A stretch of DNA of 64,000 bases from Lanius collurio (GCA_020086605.1 JACBWW010000021.1:590209-654208), one strand, 5' to 3'; positions 36,501-50,140 are shown, counted from the first letter of the stretch. The notes: generated by a model not told the origin, from the letters alone. Program-made: numbers and translations.

Positions 36501-36849
36501 TGAAGCCCAGCATGCCAGCTGAACACATCACTGCTCTGGCTGACTCCCAGGCTTGCAGTGAGGCCTGCAGCCCTGGGTAATATGTAAATGACCTGCTAAC
36601 ACAGGCTTACAGCACACAGCCTGGCCAGGGAAAGATACTGCCTCAACTCCAGGGCCCTGCTGTCCTCAGGACAGCGGATGAGGATTTAATCCTGGGCCTC
36701 TCTTGGGGCAGAAAGACTTCTGAAGTTGAACACAGCTGTTTGCTGACTGGTGGTACAATATAGTGTCAATAAAAGGGATTTTGCCCTTCTGTCACACCAA
36801 GGATCACAACACTGAGCAGATACCAGTCCCCCCAGGTAGGGCTGCATCC
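30533..36849. other. Unique non-coding sequence
   Basis: No recognised gene or clear repeat. A C10 run lies near 32379-32388. Around 36490-36550 a phrase like 'gcaggatttgaagcccag' recalls the antisense 5' part of MIR but is too weak to call. Confidence 0.35.
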
Positions 36850-36892
36850 ATTTGTGACACATGGTGAGAATCACTCACCATGTGTCACAAAT
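36850..36892. repeat. Perfect 19-bp inverted repeat (43-nt hairpin)
   Basis: Left arm ATTTGTGACACATGGTGAG (36850-36868), loop AATCA, right arm CTCACCATGTGTCACAAAT (36874-36892). All 19 pairs are perfect. The loop is only five bases and the hairpin is too short for a pre-microRNA. The form is typical of a replication template-switch event. Confidence 0.95.
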
Positions 36893-37442
36893 AGGAAGCA
36901 GAGGCAAGGCAGGTTGACCACACCAATCTAAGTTCATCTTTCTAGGCAGAAAGAGCAGAGCTGGGATAGAAATCTTCAGATTCCTCCTTCATGTCCCTCA
37001 CCCTCTTAGCTCCCCTTTCCCCCAAACCTTCATGCCAATAGCTCAAGTGAGCTTGTCGGGGTTTTTTGGGTTTTTTTTCCAGGCCTGTCTGTTCTTCAGG
37101 CTTGCCCATTCCTGGGCTTTCTCACCCCAGCCTCCCCAGGATGCCAGCAGGGAAGTTGTACTTCTGTAGCTTTTTCCAACTTTGGCACAGCTCGGGTGCA
37201 GAGAATAAGCAGAACTTGTGGTCACACAGGATTTGCCCTTTGAGCAGTCACTCACAGAAATCTAGGTAAGTATTCAAGCCTGGAGCTGCTCCATCTCAAC
37301 CTCACCACAGATCTACTACGACACACATGACCCAGCAACTGATGATCCTAGACCTGATTCTCTATCTGCCCTTGAATGACCTGAATGGCTCAGGTAAAAA
37401 GGTGTTCTCACCTGTAATAAGTGCTTGCAATTACTCTGTAAA

Positions 37443-37469
37443 TTTTTTTTTTTTTTTGGGGGGGGGGGG
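37443..37469. repeat. T15-G12 homopolymer junction
   Basis: Fifteen T directly followed by twelve G, then AGGGTG. Such tracts are prone to length error and sequencing artefact. Confidence 0.85.
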
Positions 37470-39944
37470 AGGGTGAGAAAAACTGTGCAATGACTCAATA
37501 ATTCAGCCCAGTGGAACATTCATCTGGGATACAGGAAAGGGTCAGGGTCCCATGGCAGACTCCACTGCTGCCCCCTAAGCCAATCTGTGACTGCCAGGTG
37601 CTCCATGAATGCAGAATATTGCTCTCTTATAGATGATTTGGACAGGCACTACAAGGGGCGAAGCAGCAGGGCACGGCTATAAGAGAAGTAAGTACAAGAT
37701 GGCATCTATTACCAAGCATCCAATTTAATGACTACCCATAAACCAGGCAGTATGAATAAGAGACATTAATGGATCTCTCACAGGCCTTTGCTATTACTTT
37801 CTCACAAGAGCATCACAGCAAAAAGGAAATCTTAAGAGTAAGCTGAGTCTCTTGGTTCATTACTTCCTCTGAAGTCCTAAAAGCCCCATAGCGAGACAGA
37901 AAGCACCAAAACAAACTGCAAGCAGCTTTTCCCTGATCCAGAGGAGTTTTACCCTTTGGGAGGTAGTTGGCCATTTTTACTGATGTCCTCCCTGCCAAAT
38001 CCACAAGATTTTCTGAAATCCCTCTGCAGAACAGCTGGCTTTCCAACTGTGCTGCCTTCATGCTGAGAGTATCCCTAATTTATCTCCATGGGGATCAGAG
38101 AAGGCAAGATAAAGGAATCCAGTTAGTGTTCAAATGAATCCTCCTTTGCTTTCAAAAGAGCCCAGAATCTCTCAGTTGGCATTTTTGTCCATGACTGAAC
38201 ACTGGAGGAAGGCGCAATACATGGCTTAAAGGAACAGCTCACTAACAACACATAAACAACTGCCAGGCTCACATTACCTCTGCTTTGCAGGAGGACTCAG
38301 GGCTTTGAAAGGCTTTTACAACTTTCTGTCCTTTACACAATTAAATAGTGATTATTTTTGCGACACAGGGTGGAATCATGTTCAACATCCTGCTGACAGC
38401 AAGAAGCTAAAGCAGGGGAGAAAGAGGCACATTGTGCAACTAGAGGATAAATGGCCTCCAAAACTTTGTGGAGGAGGAACAGAAATTGCAAGGGAAGGAG
38501 AGGCTGGAAGCGAAAGGAGGGGCTATTCAGGTCCTGAAGGGGTGTAAATTTTGGCAAAGTACTTGCTTCAAGATCAAGGTTGAGGTCCATTTAGCAGAGC
38601 AGTGGGGGAGAATCTGAAAACCAAATTAGTAAATACAATGAGTTTTTCCCTGTGTGCTCAGTGCAGGCTCAACTCGGCACCCATTGCAGCTATTGGAAAT
38701 CTTCCAAATGACTGCACTGACCCTCAAAGCCTGGGCTAGGAACCATTAACAGCAGCTGTCCAGGGCCAAACCAAACCCGGAGTCTCTCAAGGTATCCCAC
38801 ATGCACAGAAATCTCCCCAGCTCTGTGGGGAACAGGCCACAAAGCCTTCTGCACAGGCAAAGCTGCTGATCAAGACAGGAAACTGAAAAAAGCAGGCTGA
38901 CCTCTCTGCCTGCATGACTGGCCATTGTCTTCAGGAAGGACAATGCCACAGCTTTCTTGCAAGGACAAAGAGCAGCTTGCTGGGCAGTTCAGGGAGCAGC
39001 AGTGGAGGCTGTTATGGCATAACACGAGCCACAGCTCACGTCTGTCCCATGCTGCCACCCAGCCAGGCACATGGTATCCCAGCACTGTGCTAATGTAGGC
39101 TCAAGAATGCCTGAGCTGCCCACAGAACAGGCAGAGCCCACTTGTGCTGCCTTTGAGAGCTCCTGCAGCAGTGCCACTACTTGCATGTGAAACAGCCAAT
39201 TTAAATTTGGCCCTTGCCTGTTTTCAAGAACAGCAGTCTCAGAGCGATCACACTGTACATACAAAAATATTCCTTTTTATTTTTTTAAAAGCAGCTCTGG
39301 CACTGATTTCAAAGGCATGCAGGCAGTGTGGTGCTTTCAAGAATCTCTTGGCTTAAGAATCAAGAACCTGAATGTTTTGGGACACTTATTAAGAGCCCAG
39401 AAAGCGATTATGAACAAGGGACTCAACCCCTTGAAGGCATTTTCTTACTGTGGCTCCTACAGCTAGATGGCTTCAAACTGGTTCCATAACACAGAGATTG
39501 ATCCAACACCTCACTGTATTCAGTTTAGACATTTTCTGCTCATTTTCACAGGCAAAATAACCACTTAAATTTGACTTTGCATCAATAAATTGCCCAAGAT
39601 AATAGGATAGATGAAAAGAAGAGCTGACTAGCAGGAAAACATAATAAAAAGGTGCTTGACTGTGTGAGTCAGTTCTGGCCTGTGTGTCAGCAGCACAATT
39701 AGTCCTCCCCTTGCAGGCCACATGGTTTGGTGTTGTATTTGACAGACAAATCAATCCTCCCCTTCTTCTAAGCACTGTCTAATGAATAAATCAACAAGGT
39801 CACTGGTGCTGCTGCTTCGCCCTTTCCCTGCCAGGCGGCTGGAGCTGGACCTGCTGCCTGGCTCCATCTGCTGTGCTTCCAACAGGATCCAAGTGTCCTG
39901 GGGAGCAAGATGGAACAGTTAAAATACACAACTGGGCAGCAAAA
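37470..39944. other. Unique non-coding sequence
   Basis: No recognised gene, RNA or repeat family. Confidence 0.4.
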
Positions 39945-40005
39945 GTCCCTGGGTTTACTCCTGACTAGTGTGTTGTCTTGGACAAGTCACACTGACCCTT
40001 AGGCC
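39945..40005 (+). mobile_element. MIR core fragment
   Basis: The phrase 'ccctgggtttactcctgac' followed by 'tgtgttgtcttggacaagtc' fits the MIR core (formula: correct-description phrase, then 'gtgaccttgggcaagtcac'). Short and diverged. Confidence 0.45.
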
Positions 40006-40322
40006 AAACAATGCATTCACCCAACAGACCTTGTCTGGTGAGCCAGCTGGGGAAGCAGGGGAAATCAAGGAACAGTGCAGAAAGGAAGAAGTACCAAAGG
40101 ACTTGATGTCACTGGTTGGTGTGGGAGCTGCCACGCAGCAGTCAAGGGGGCAGGAGGACATGCTGCGACCCAGCCCACCTCAGTCCAGCCCCCTCCTGCC
40201 TGGCACAGCCCCTGGCATAGCAGGCCCAGGGCTTTGCTGGAGAGCCCTCAATGGTTGCACGATAAATAAATTGCTATGATGAACTGGTCTTGTGCGTGCA
40301 AAGGGGCCTCGAGCTAGTTGAT

Positions 40323-40390
40323 GCAATAATAACAACAATAGCAGTCATTTACTCAGCACCAAGTACATATCAAGTGTTTGCAAAACACAC
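40323..40390 (-). mobile_element. Possible L2/MIR 3' fragment, antisense
   Basis: 'gcaataataacaacaatagc' followed by 'catttactcagcacc' and 'tatcaagtgtttgcaaaac' is the order expected for the reverse complement of the shared MIR/L2 3' tail ('aataat..agcatttatatagcacc'). Very short. Confidence 0.3.
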
Positions 40391-41495
40391 TGGCAGATGA
40401 GGCTCATGTCCCAGAGTGCTCACTGAATGGAGAAGAGGGAGAGATGGGAAAACACACACAAAGGAATGGGTGAGAATGGCAGCATGTGTGAGGTCTGCAA
40501 GTGAAGCTTCTGGCAGACCCATTACAAGCCTGCTGCCCAGTCCTACCCAGCTGTGCACACTATTTCTGTTTTACCCAAGGCTGTTCCCATGATAGATTGG
40601 CCCCAGAACTCCATACAAGGCCACCATCCCTTCCATTGCTCTCCCAAGTAGAATATGTCCCACCTCTCCTCTAGCTCCTTCATTCACACATCTGCCTCCA
40701 TTTAGCACCCCTGAAATTCCAGCAGACCAACAAATAAAACCAGACCAAAATGTTTTTGGGGGGGCCCACTGAAAGTGCTTCCCTTAACCCAAGCCAAAGC
40801 CTAGGGTAAGAGGTGAGCATGATTTGTGTGGCAGCCACAGGAGTGATTGGGAAAAGGGATGCAAAGGAAGAGCTGGCTGAGAAGGCAGAAGCGAGTGCTG
40901 AAGGGGGAAGGGATGACACACAGCTCACTAGGCCTGAAGTCAAGCATGGAGAGTGTCATGCTTCTGACCTTGTGGAGAAGAGTCCTTGAGAGAAGAGCAC
41001 ATATCTCCTGCCAGGCCATGGGCAGCAGTCAGTCAGACAGGGGAAAAGCATGACTGAGCTGGAAAATGGCTGAGGGCTCCATGTGACAACACCCCCACCC
41101 TCAAAGGGAGGCATTTTCTCATTCATACCCTTTCCCCCATTGCCCCCAACACTGCCAGTCAGTCCCCAACCCCACCTTGCCCAACAGTGGCTGTCCTCCT
41201 TCCACCCTCCCTTTCCCCTGACAAGCTGACAGGCTGCTTCCAGCACCCAGGGAGCTCTTCCCCTTTCCAATGAAGGAAAATGGACAGTGAAGCCCCTGGA
41301 GAAAGGCCCAGCCTTCCCTCTGTTAGCTCTGAGAGCCTGTGATGTCATGGGAGCCAGTGGCTGCTCCATCCCTAGCTGTCACCCACACATCCATATGATT
41401 TGTGGATGTGCTGGCACACAAACACTTAGGAAACTTGTGCAGGGATAACCCAGAAGCCTGGCACAGCAGGAGAGCTCTGAATACAAACAGCTGTG

Positions 41496-41498
<3 letters not shown>
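40391..41498. other. Unique non-coding sequence
   Basis: Nothing recognised. The short frames here are unremarkable. Confidence 0.4.

Positions 41499-41527
<29 letters not shown>
41499..41527 (+). repeat. A29 homopolymer
   Basis: Twenty-nine consecutive A. No polyadenylation signal lies just upstream and no target duplication is visible, so a processed retrocopy is not supported. It is followed directly by GTAAGTAG. Confidence 0.9.
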
Positions 41528-41531
<4 letters not shown>

Positions 41532-43767
41532 GTAGAACAGAAGGGAGAGCAGAGGCAGGAGGAAGAGACAATGTGGACTTGCTGGAGGAACACAGGAGTG
41601 CACCTCAGGGCAGGGCAAAGGATGCAGCAGAAGAGAAGTAAGAGGTCAATGAAGTCTTTGGGGAAATGATCTCTAAATCAGTCCCTTTTTCTTGCTATTA
41701 AAATGAGAATGAGTTACCTACCACTAACTTTGCCTCCTAGAATGGGCCAGGAAACCCTGGTCCTGAGAGAATAATGTGGCCTGGAGAAGTGTTTGTGTCT
41801 TCACCAGACCAACTTGCCCACCAAAGGGAAAGGAGATATTCCTAGAAAAACACCAGAACAAACCCTCTGCCTTAGCTGGGCTAGCCAGAGCAAATCTCTA
41901 ATATTCTCCCTGAGGCATTCATTGAAAGTTCCATTTAGATAAGAAGTAAGAAGAGGAACACTGCAATGCCTTCTTTGTCATTCAGCACACTGAAACCACT
42001 TCTGCTTGAGCCCAAAAGCTCTCTGAACAGCTGACTGCCCTCACTGGCTGTTAGCCACAACATCAAGGAAAGGCCCTGCCAGCTGCAAAAGAGAGAATGC
42101 CCATACAGTAATGAAAGATGACTAACTGTTAGGCCATTGGTATAGATATTAATTACAAATACAGCTTTGTGCCATGCAGGCATTCTAGTAATCATGTAAA
42201 CAACAAGTCCAACTGCCTCTTTCCATCAAATTGATGGAATAAGAAGAAGGCAGTCCTCTGGGCTAGTATGAATCACCGAAATGCAGCCACCCCCAGGGTG
42301 GGATGCAACTGTGTGCAGTGACAGCACCTAATCTATAAAGGCAGAAACAAGCATGACTGTACCAGCCAAAACAGGAGACAAAAATGAAGCAAGGCAGAGA
42401 GTGCCAAAATTCCTCCCTGCCACAACTTTCCTAAAATTAGAGAGAAACCAAAAGCAGGGCTCTTGTTATTAACCCTGCCTCTGGCCTTGATGCACAGTGG
42501 CCCTCTTTAGTGACTCTGAGGACTAAAGGCACCTCACAGGCTCACACCCCATCTTGAAGACACCCACATTACCAACCATCTGCACCTTCCTCACTGGAAT
42601 AAGCATGGCAGGGGTTGAGGATGCTGTAAGGACAGAGCAAAGCACCAGAAGACGAAGAGCCTGTTGGACTTGGCATGATGCATTGCTCTACAGACTGCAA
42701 CTTCTAGCATCCCTTCCCACACCTCAGAAAACAAGAGCTCTGTGGGAGGAGAGATGTCTGGCTGCTACTGGCTTGGCCTCCCTCCTCACCCCAGCACAGA
42801 GGAGTCACCTGTATGTCGACTTCAGGATGCCAAGGTGCACAAAAGCTGCTGCCTTCTTTCCTGTTGCTCTGTTTGACCATGGAACACCTTCCCCTCCCTT
42901 CTCCCCTTCACTGTCTTTTATAGCAGTCTGGGTGTACAGGTACTCAGTAGATACTGAGCTGTAAATCCAGCTCCAAGACAATAAATTCAGCTTGCTGAAA
43001 ACACACATTCATTGTCAGTGAGCACAGGAACCCAGGGTTTTACAGACAGCAAGGCTATCAAATGCTGCTGTCAGAACAGGTTTATTTGCCTGCATCAGCT
43101 TTTGTAGATATAAGCAAAATGGAATTTAGTCCTGCTTGGGATCACCCCCCAACACTGCAGTAAGGGAGTGCAGGCAGTGGCCACTGCCTACCAGTTCACA
43201 GTTGCCTGCTCAGGGGCAGAACACACAGCACAGTCATCAAGCCATCAGCAGAAGAGCAAAACCAGACCCCAGGTCCATGAGCAAGACTAAGCTTTACAGC
43301 TTTTTTTTGTTCATATCTAATTTGAGACACAGAACTACACCAAGTTTAAGCTCTCAAAGGAGTGTCAGGAAACAGCAAGGTTCTGCTCTTCTGTAAATGC
43401 AGACAAGCCTGGAAGCAGAGGCTTGGACAACAACCTCCCCAAGAGGATACAGTCCCACAGCACCTGAGTCAGACAGTTAAAAACCAGGCCTATTAATAAA
43501 TCACCAGGCAAAAGTAAGATAACAAACCAGGTCTGAGGTCAGTCCAGGAAATCCAAACAATTCTCAGTTCAGGAAAGGGCTGGAAGCAAGTACACCAGAA
43601 CTCAAGAAAGGGCTGAGGGCCAGGCCTTAAATGGTGCTCCAGGGCTGATGGGTAGAGAGGTTGATGGGGGCCCAGGTGAGGGTGATCAGGGCAATTAATG
43701 CCTGTTAGTGCACTCACTGCCCTGACAGGGAGACACTGTGCTCTAGGGGACAGCTCTGCTGCCCTGG
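41528..43767. other. Unique non-coding sequence
   Basis: No recognised gene. A 19-bp near-palindrome (TTCCATCAA-A-TTGATGGAA) lies at 42221-42239. Confidence 0.4.
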
Positions 43768-43815
43768 GCCTGAGGCAGAGTTTTCTGAAGTGCCTGAGGA
43801 AGAGTTTTCTGCTTG
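43768..43815. repeat. 24-bp tandem duplication
   Basis: Two adjacent units beginning GCCTGAGG(C/A)AGAGTTTTCTG at 43768 and 43792. They match at 19 of the first 20 bases. Confidence 0.8.
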
Positions 43816-46800
43816 AACTTGTTCCCTCCTTCCAGAGCTGCTGTCAAGGAATGTTGAGCTGAAGATAATGAGGAAGCTGCAAGAGATGGCAGACTCTGAA
43901 GGACGAAAGGAAAATGAGAGAAGGAAAGAAAAGGGAAACTAAGAGCCAGAGAAGGCAGAGGACAAAGTATAATCACTGGACAGAGGCAGGAAATCCTTGC
44001 TCCTCACACAGAACACAGCCACTCGCACCAGTGCCTTCCTCCAAGCCCCACCGAGCTCCTCAGCCAGCACTGCCATGCCACAAAAGCAACTTTCCTTTCC
44101 AGTGCAGACAGGACAGGCAGGCACCTGTGACACACAGCACCTCTGTGACCCACTGATCCCATTTCCTGCTTCAGCACTGGGATTAAGAGAAGGGACAACT
44201 TTCAGTATGCAGTAAAGTGGGAGGATCTATCTTGGGACCATAGAGGCAACAACTCCTCTGGTGAGAATCCCAGGAAGAAATTTTGCTGCAGGACATTTGG
44301 AGAGGTGACCCAGATCCCACAAAGATGCTGAGCAGATGCTCTGTTACAGTGACCAGCTCTTCCTGCAGACAGCTGAAATTTATTCCTTGCAACCTCCAGG
44401 GGGAATTTGAAGAAGATTTTCTTGTTTCACACAGCTTACTTCACTAAACTAGAAATAAATTGGCCCTTGTTTTCCTGGAGCATTCAAAACAAAGCCAAAT
44501 TCCCCACGTGCCCAATGACCATCGCTTCACCTGCTGATCTCCATGCTTAGAGTGCAATTTGGGCTCTCTCTGGAAAAAGGATTTACCTCGCAGAGACAGC
44601 CCAGGATCAGTTTCTATCCCAGTGGAAGCCCTACAAAGCCACATCACTCCTTAGTTACACAGTTATCCAACCTCATGAGACTCACTGCCAGGTCCTCCCA
44701 AGCCATAAAAGCCAAGAAGTTATATCAGAGATCTGAGTGTAAGAGGACAGTGTAAGAGGGCAGCCTGAACCCCTGGACTGAAACGAGTGAGATGTGAATG
44801 AGGCTTTGCATATGGAGGCATCACAACTTTTTAAGGTCTCTACAAAGCAACAGAGCTACAGGCAATAGAGATGAGCCCACAGGTGGAGGGCACAAGGAAG
44901 GAAACAGGGTCAGAGCAAACACTAAGCAACATGGACAACCCTTTTTACTTCAGCCAGGTGCCCACTAGGTAGCTCCATGGCTAAACAGGGCACATCCAGC
45001 AAAATTCCTCATTTCTGCTTTTATGAGATTTCCAAAATTGCTGGGGGAGGATTCTAAATTCCACTTTAAATTCCTGTGAATCAAGTATTGAAAACCCTAC
45101 AGTAACTTGGCAAATCTCTGCTTTAATATAGAGTCTCCCTGTAATTAATATCAGATTGTGGAGCTCTGGGATGTACTGCAATGAGGTCACTGGAGCTTCT
45201 CCTGAAGGCCTAAAGTCAGGCTGAACGATAAGGAAATCGCATGGGGCAAGCACAGCCGTATTGTGGTTTCAAAAGGAGACAGCCCCCTCCCGTATCAGCT
45301 TACACAAAGGGTTCAGCCCATGCTCCTCACGCCCCCGGGAGCCCAGGAATTACTTGGGAATCACATTAGCAGGCCCACTGTCAGAAGTCTGGAACTCATT
45401 TTGCAGCATTCAACATCTCACTTAGGGAACCTCACAAGGTGTACCAATCAGAAACTGGAAGGCTGTGGAGGAAGACAGCCTCAGTGCATGCTCCTGCTGC
45501 AGCAGCTCTATTATTAGCACAGGCCAAGAGCCCAGCCACTCCCCTCCAGCAGAACTGGCTTCACTTCTGCGTCTCCACACACGGTTATCACATTAAATGC
45601 CCCCACTGACTTGTCAAAGCAGTACTGCCAGGGCACAGTGACCCCAGGTCTCTGCACCCAGGGCACCTCCCCACAGCAGAGCAGCACTCTGAGCTGCCCT
45701 CGCTGCCCCGCCAGCACTACCAGCCCAAGGGTGCTGCAGAGAGCAAGGTGCCCCCCAAAACTGCACTTTGGCCACCCAGTGCAAGCCCATCCCAGAAGTA
45801 CCATGGCACAGGGAGGCAGGGATATTCCCAAGGCATGAGCCTCTCCTATGGGAAATGGTGTGAGCACAGAACACTAAGCAAGGCACTTGGTGTGTTGTAT
45901 AACTGCAGGTTACACTCACCCTAAACAATGGTTGCCTTAAATCAACAGAAAATAAGATGCTGAGAAGCAGACAGCAAAACAATGAGAAGTGGATGAGGAG
46001 AGACCAGGAAGGAACTACTTCGAGCTTCTATATAAATCTGACAGAGAATATTCATCTTAAATCAGGGTTGCCACAAGCTGGTTGGAAATCTGCCTGGCCA
46101 ATTTTCCTGTCATCTTGCCAGTTGCTGGGGAGACAGATGAATTTGCCAAGAGTGGGGTTTTTTAATATCCAAGAACAGGATTTTCTGCACAAGCCCAGAC
46201 ACACTGTACATGCCCAACTGCACTGACTACCTTGGTTCTGCTCATCTCAAACTGCTCTCCCAGCAGAATCACACAGGTGTTACATCAATTCCCAAGATAG
46301 GCCCAAACTTATTTAAGTGGAGTCAGGAGAGCTGTGCAACTAAAGCATGGACACAGTGCACACTGCACTGCCTCTGACCCAGGATTTAGCATAAAATCAC
46401 CTGTTGTCACCACATACAGCTCTCAGCCCCAGTCTGGACACATTTTTGTTGTGGGTGTGAGCAGAGATGAGATGCCATATATTGCTTCCTCTCTGCAGTC
46501 CAAATTGCTCCCATCTTGGTAGCCTTCCAAAGCCTTTTCATAGTTTCCTTTCAAGAAACACATTGTCCCACAATTGGCCACAAAGCTCCCACAGCATCTC
46601 AGCACAGAGAACTATGTAAAAACCCTGAATACACAACACAGCAAGAGAGACCAAACACAAAAGACTCAGGATTGCAGGTGCCATTTCCAGAATGGACACT
46701 TTTAGCACAGACAGCTTGACCCAGCCTAGGTACCTCCCAGGCCAAGCAGATGGTGTCTCCCCTCAAAGAACTTTTAACACATGTCAATTAAATTTTGGCA

Positions 46801-49599
46801 ATCATGTGCATAACCTTGTGAAACTAAGGCAGTGGGTGCTTTAAGCCAAGAGAATAGGGCTAACAGTACTTAGAGCTGACCTCAGACAGCTAATCTGGGA
46901 AGAAAATTATTTTAACTGGTCAGGAACTGATCTTTTTCAGGCAGGAATGAGATTTTTCCAAGGCATTCAACTGCAGCTTTATTTAGCCCCTGGGAAGCCA
47001 ACATTACAAGCCAGCTTCAGTAGGAACAAATCCAGATAACCTTTACATATCCAGAAATCCAAGTCCTCCCCAAAAACATGCACAGCTCACAGAAAACAAG
47101 GGTTAAGAAGAAAACAGCAATTTTCTGCCTGGCATTCACATAGCTGGATTCCAGCCTGGAAATAAAGAAATATAGAAAAACACTTGTAAAAATACAAACA
47201 CGATGTGCTCAAATCATGCTTCTATTGACGCTGAACAGTGTTATGCCTGGAGTGAAATGGCTCTGTTGGGCTTAAGCTTGTCCTCAGAAATGCATTCTGA
47301 GTTCTCAGCAATGCCATGGGAACCACATGGGCATCTCCAAGGGAAGAATTTGGCCAACTCCATTTAACTATTTAAAATTCCAGGGTTATTTGCAGAATAC
47401 AGGCCAGAGTCCCATAAAAGCAAAACAATTTGAAGAGAAAGATATTCCAGAATGACTGTGAAATGGCAAACTGCACCCTCTTCTCTCATCAAAAGGCATC
47501 CGTTTACAAAGCGATCAGCGTGGGTATTGATTCAGGCGAGGAAGTGGCAATATTTACCTAAGCACCTGCACTTATGATGTGTTAGACCCACCAAACAGCC
47601 TGCAAGCCCAGCTATCATTTACCATGGGAGAGGAGTCTCTATCATTTCAGCCTTAAAAGAGCCATGAAGCAGCAGACAGCATACTCCAAAGTGTGCATTT
47701 TGGCAGCATGGGAATAAGTCATTCTGTGCTAGAGCCAGAGCCTTCTGTTTTGGGTCACGTGGACTCAAATGAGCTGCTAAAATCCATTCTCACATGTTCT
47801 TCTCCCTCTTGTCACTGTAGTCCTCTCTTAAAAATCCCTGTGCCTGGGACTTGAGCAGGAATTTCTCTCCCAACTTTCTCATAAGGAATAAAAAGCAAGC
47901 GCAGAGCTCAGCAGAGAAAGCACAAGAGCCATATATGCCTCTTCCCACACTCTTGTCATGTTTCTCCCACAGTCCCCACCTGCTGAAGCCAGCCTGGGTG
48001 TTGTGAACAGCAGTGGAGGATGAGCAGGAGTTTAAGCTCATCCTGGAAAGTCCCCAGCCCTCCACTCATGAGCTACTCAGATCAATCCACCCCTGCTAAC
48101 TAAAACCCCCTATTCCCACATCCCAACCTTACAACCAGTTGTTTAGCAGCTACCCCTGGGCATAAAAGAAGAGTAGATGTAAGGAATGCCACTGGGGCTC
48201 TCAGAAGAGAAATTTGCAATATCAGGAATCAGTTTAAAAGGCCTGCATCTCCTCCCAAAGCAGATATTGATGTGTCCAGAGCACAGTTTTCTGGGCTGTC
48301 TTTAATAGCATTTTCCAGAATAACATTACTGCTCTCATGTATGCTCATCAGCTCCAGCATTCTGCACTCCCTGCAAATGTAAGGAGGGGTGTTGGAGTTC
48401 AAATACCATTATCCCAGAACAGGGCTCACTTGGAAATGGAGACCTATTTTTTTTTTAAATCTTTTGTGTTGAATGGCATCCCCTCACCACTGAGAAAGCA
48501 AATCTAAACCCCAAAGAGTTCTCAGTGCAGAGCAAGAAGGTTCCAAAAAGCACACACTGCCCAATGATGATTAATCAGACATTTTATGTGCCACTACGTA
48601 ATGTTTGGAGATTGACACCAGAAAATGCACACAAGCAATCCAGTACCAGCACCTCCAACCCCTGTGCTGGCAAGGGAGGAAACCCAGGAAAGAAGATAGC
48701 AAAAGCAGATTTAAAATGTTCTCCTATTAATTCCTCTTTGTCAGTGATTGGAGCAGAAAGGACCTCATCCTGAGAGACAAGCAGCACATTTTCCTGCACT
48801 GCTCACAGAGCACATTTGTAGATTCAGTCCCACCTCAGTTTTGTCACCATATCAGGACTCACACAGACACATTACAGGACATCCCTAATTTACCATTACC
48901 CTGTGACAGAGCTGGCTCCATAACACACAGCATGAACAGAACCCCAACAGAACAGAACCAAGCCACAGCTTGCACCCCTTGACAGACAGAGCATTTTGAG
49001 GCCCCCCAAAAGGGTCTTAGACTTCATCCCCCTCTGTCAGCACAAGCATAAGCCCTTTTCAGGGAAAAGACTGAGTATTTCTTTCCTGCCAGCCCTTAGC
49101 TGAAATGACCAGGCCCCATCAGCCAGGGACAGCTGGGTCACATCTAGTGGCACAGAACTGGCACCATAACAATAAAGACTGAGTCATTACAGTGCCATTT
49201 GATAGCAGGGATGTCTGGGATCCCAGCACAGCTCTGGCAGAGCGGAGTGCCCACGGCTCCCAGGCACAATTTGTAGCAGCAGTGCAATCCCCATCCTGAC
49301 AGGCTTCGTACAGGTGGAGCTGGCAGCACCCTCAGCAGGTACAGCCAGGAGACACTTCTCATTCCCAGCCTATTTCAACACACTCCTGAACAACTATTTC
49401 ATAATTTCATGTGTTCCCAGAGCTGAAGAGTTTTGAATCATCTCTGAAAAACCTCTTCAGCTGCATGTGAGTTACAGAATGATGAAAAGCACACTTTGGG
49501 GGGGAAAAAAACCCCAACAAATCTCAAAAGCCTTCCAGCCAGAAAGCATGGCTGGTTCTTGAGACCTGACACATGGCACCTCAATGACAAGCCTCTGCT
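43816..49599. other. Unique non-coding sequence
   Basis: No recognised gene, RNA or repeat family. A 13-bp tandem duplication (AGTGTAAGAGG...) occurs near 44736-44761. The segment around 47,490-47,620 keeps CpGs and homeobox-like words and might be conserved, but this is a guess. Confidence 0.35.
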
Positions 49600-50060
49600 T
49601 TCCTAAATTGGAAAATGTTGGGCTTTGATTTAACAAAGTTGAGTGTATGAAAATTGCATATTTAGCATGCAGTGTAGTAGAAGCCTTTGTGCAGTCTTAA
49701 CTCTGCATTAGCATATTCTAAGTCATTTAATTAAGTGTTGCAAATTGTTTTTCTGTTAATTATTTCAGTATTGGACATTATTATTTTCCCTTTTGGAAGA
49801 CAGAATCTATTTCATGAGGGTTAATAAACTGCTAACTCTCCTTTCCTTAACTGTTCGTTGCTGCTGATAAGATTCCACGTGCTTTTGTCAGACTGTAGGC
49901 TTCTAGCTCATTTATAATTGGATACATCCTGTACCGAGTATCTCTAGAAGTGCTGATATGATATCCCAGATGGTAATATTCCCTCTTTTCTCTGTGTGTA
50001 ATTTCACAAAAAGGCCCACTGACAGCTAGTGTTTAAAGGAAATTCATGTAAGCAGACATG
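49600..50060. promoter_or_regulatory. Candidate conserved element rich in homeodomain sites
   Basis: The block holds TTTAATTAA (49726-49734), GTTAATTAT (49755-49763), GCATTAGCATATTC and CATATTTAGCATGC, in low-complexity-free AT-rich DNA. The density of TAAT cores and POU-like words is typical of deeply conserved enhancers in developmental-gene deserts. Conservation is untested. Confidence 0.3.
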
Positions 50061-50140
50061 GTAGGTGATCTGATCTGCTTTATATTAGGGATGGGTAAAT
50101 CCATTCTGATGAAAAAGAAGCAAAGAAGAGTGAATCAGAG

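Noticed and set aside
36485..36555. MIR-like antisense phrase ('gcaggatttgaagcccag')
   Set aside because: Only one short box matches; the other landmarks are missing.
41499..41527. A29 tract as the tail of a processed pseudogene or SINE
   Set aside because: No AATAAA shortly upstream, no target duplication, and no recognisable body before it.
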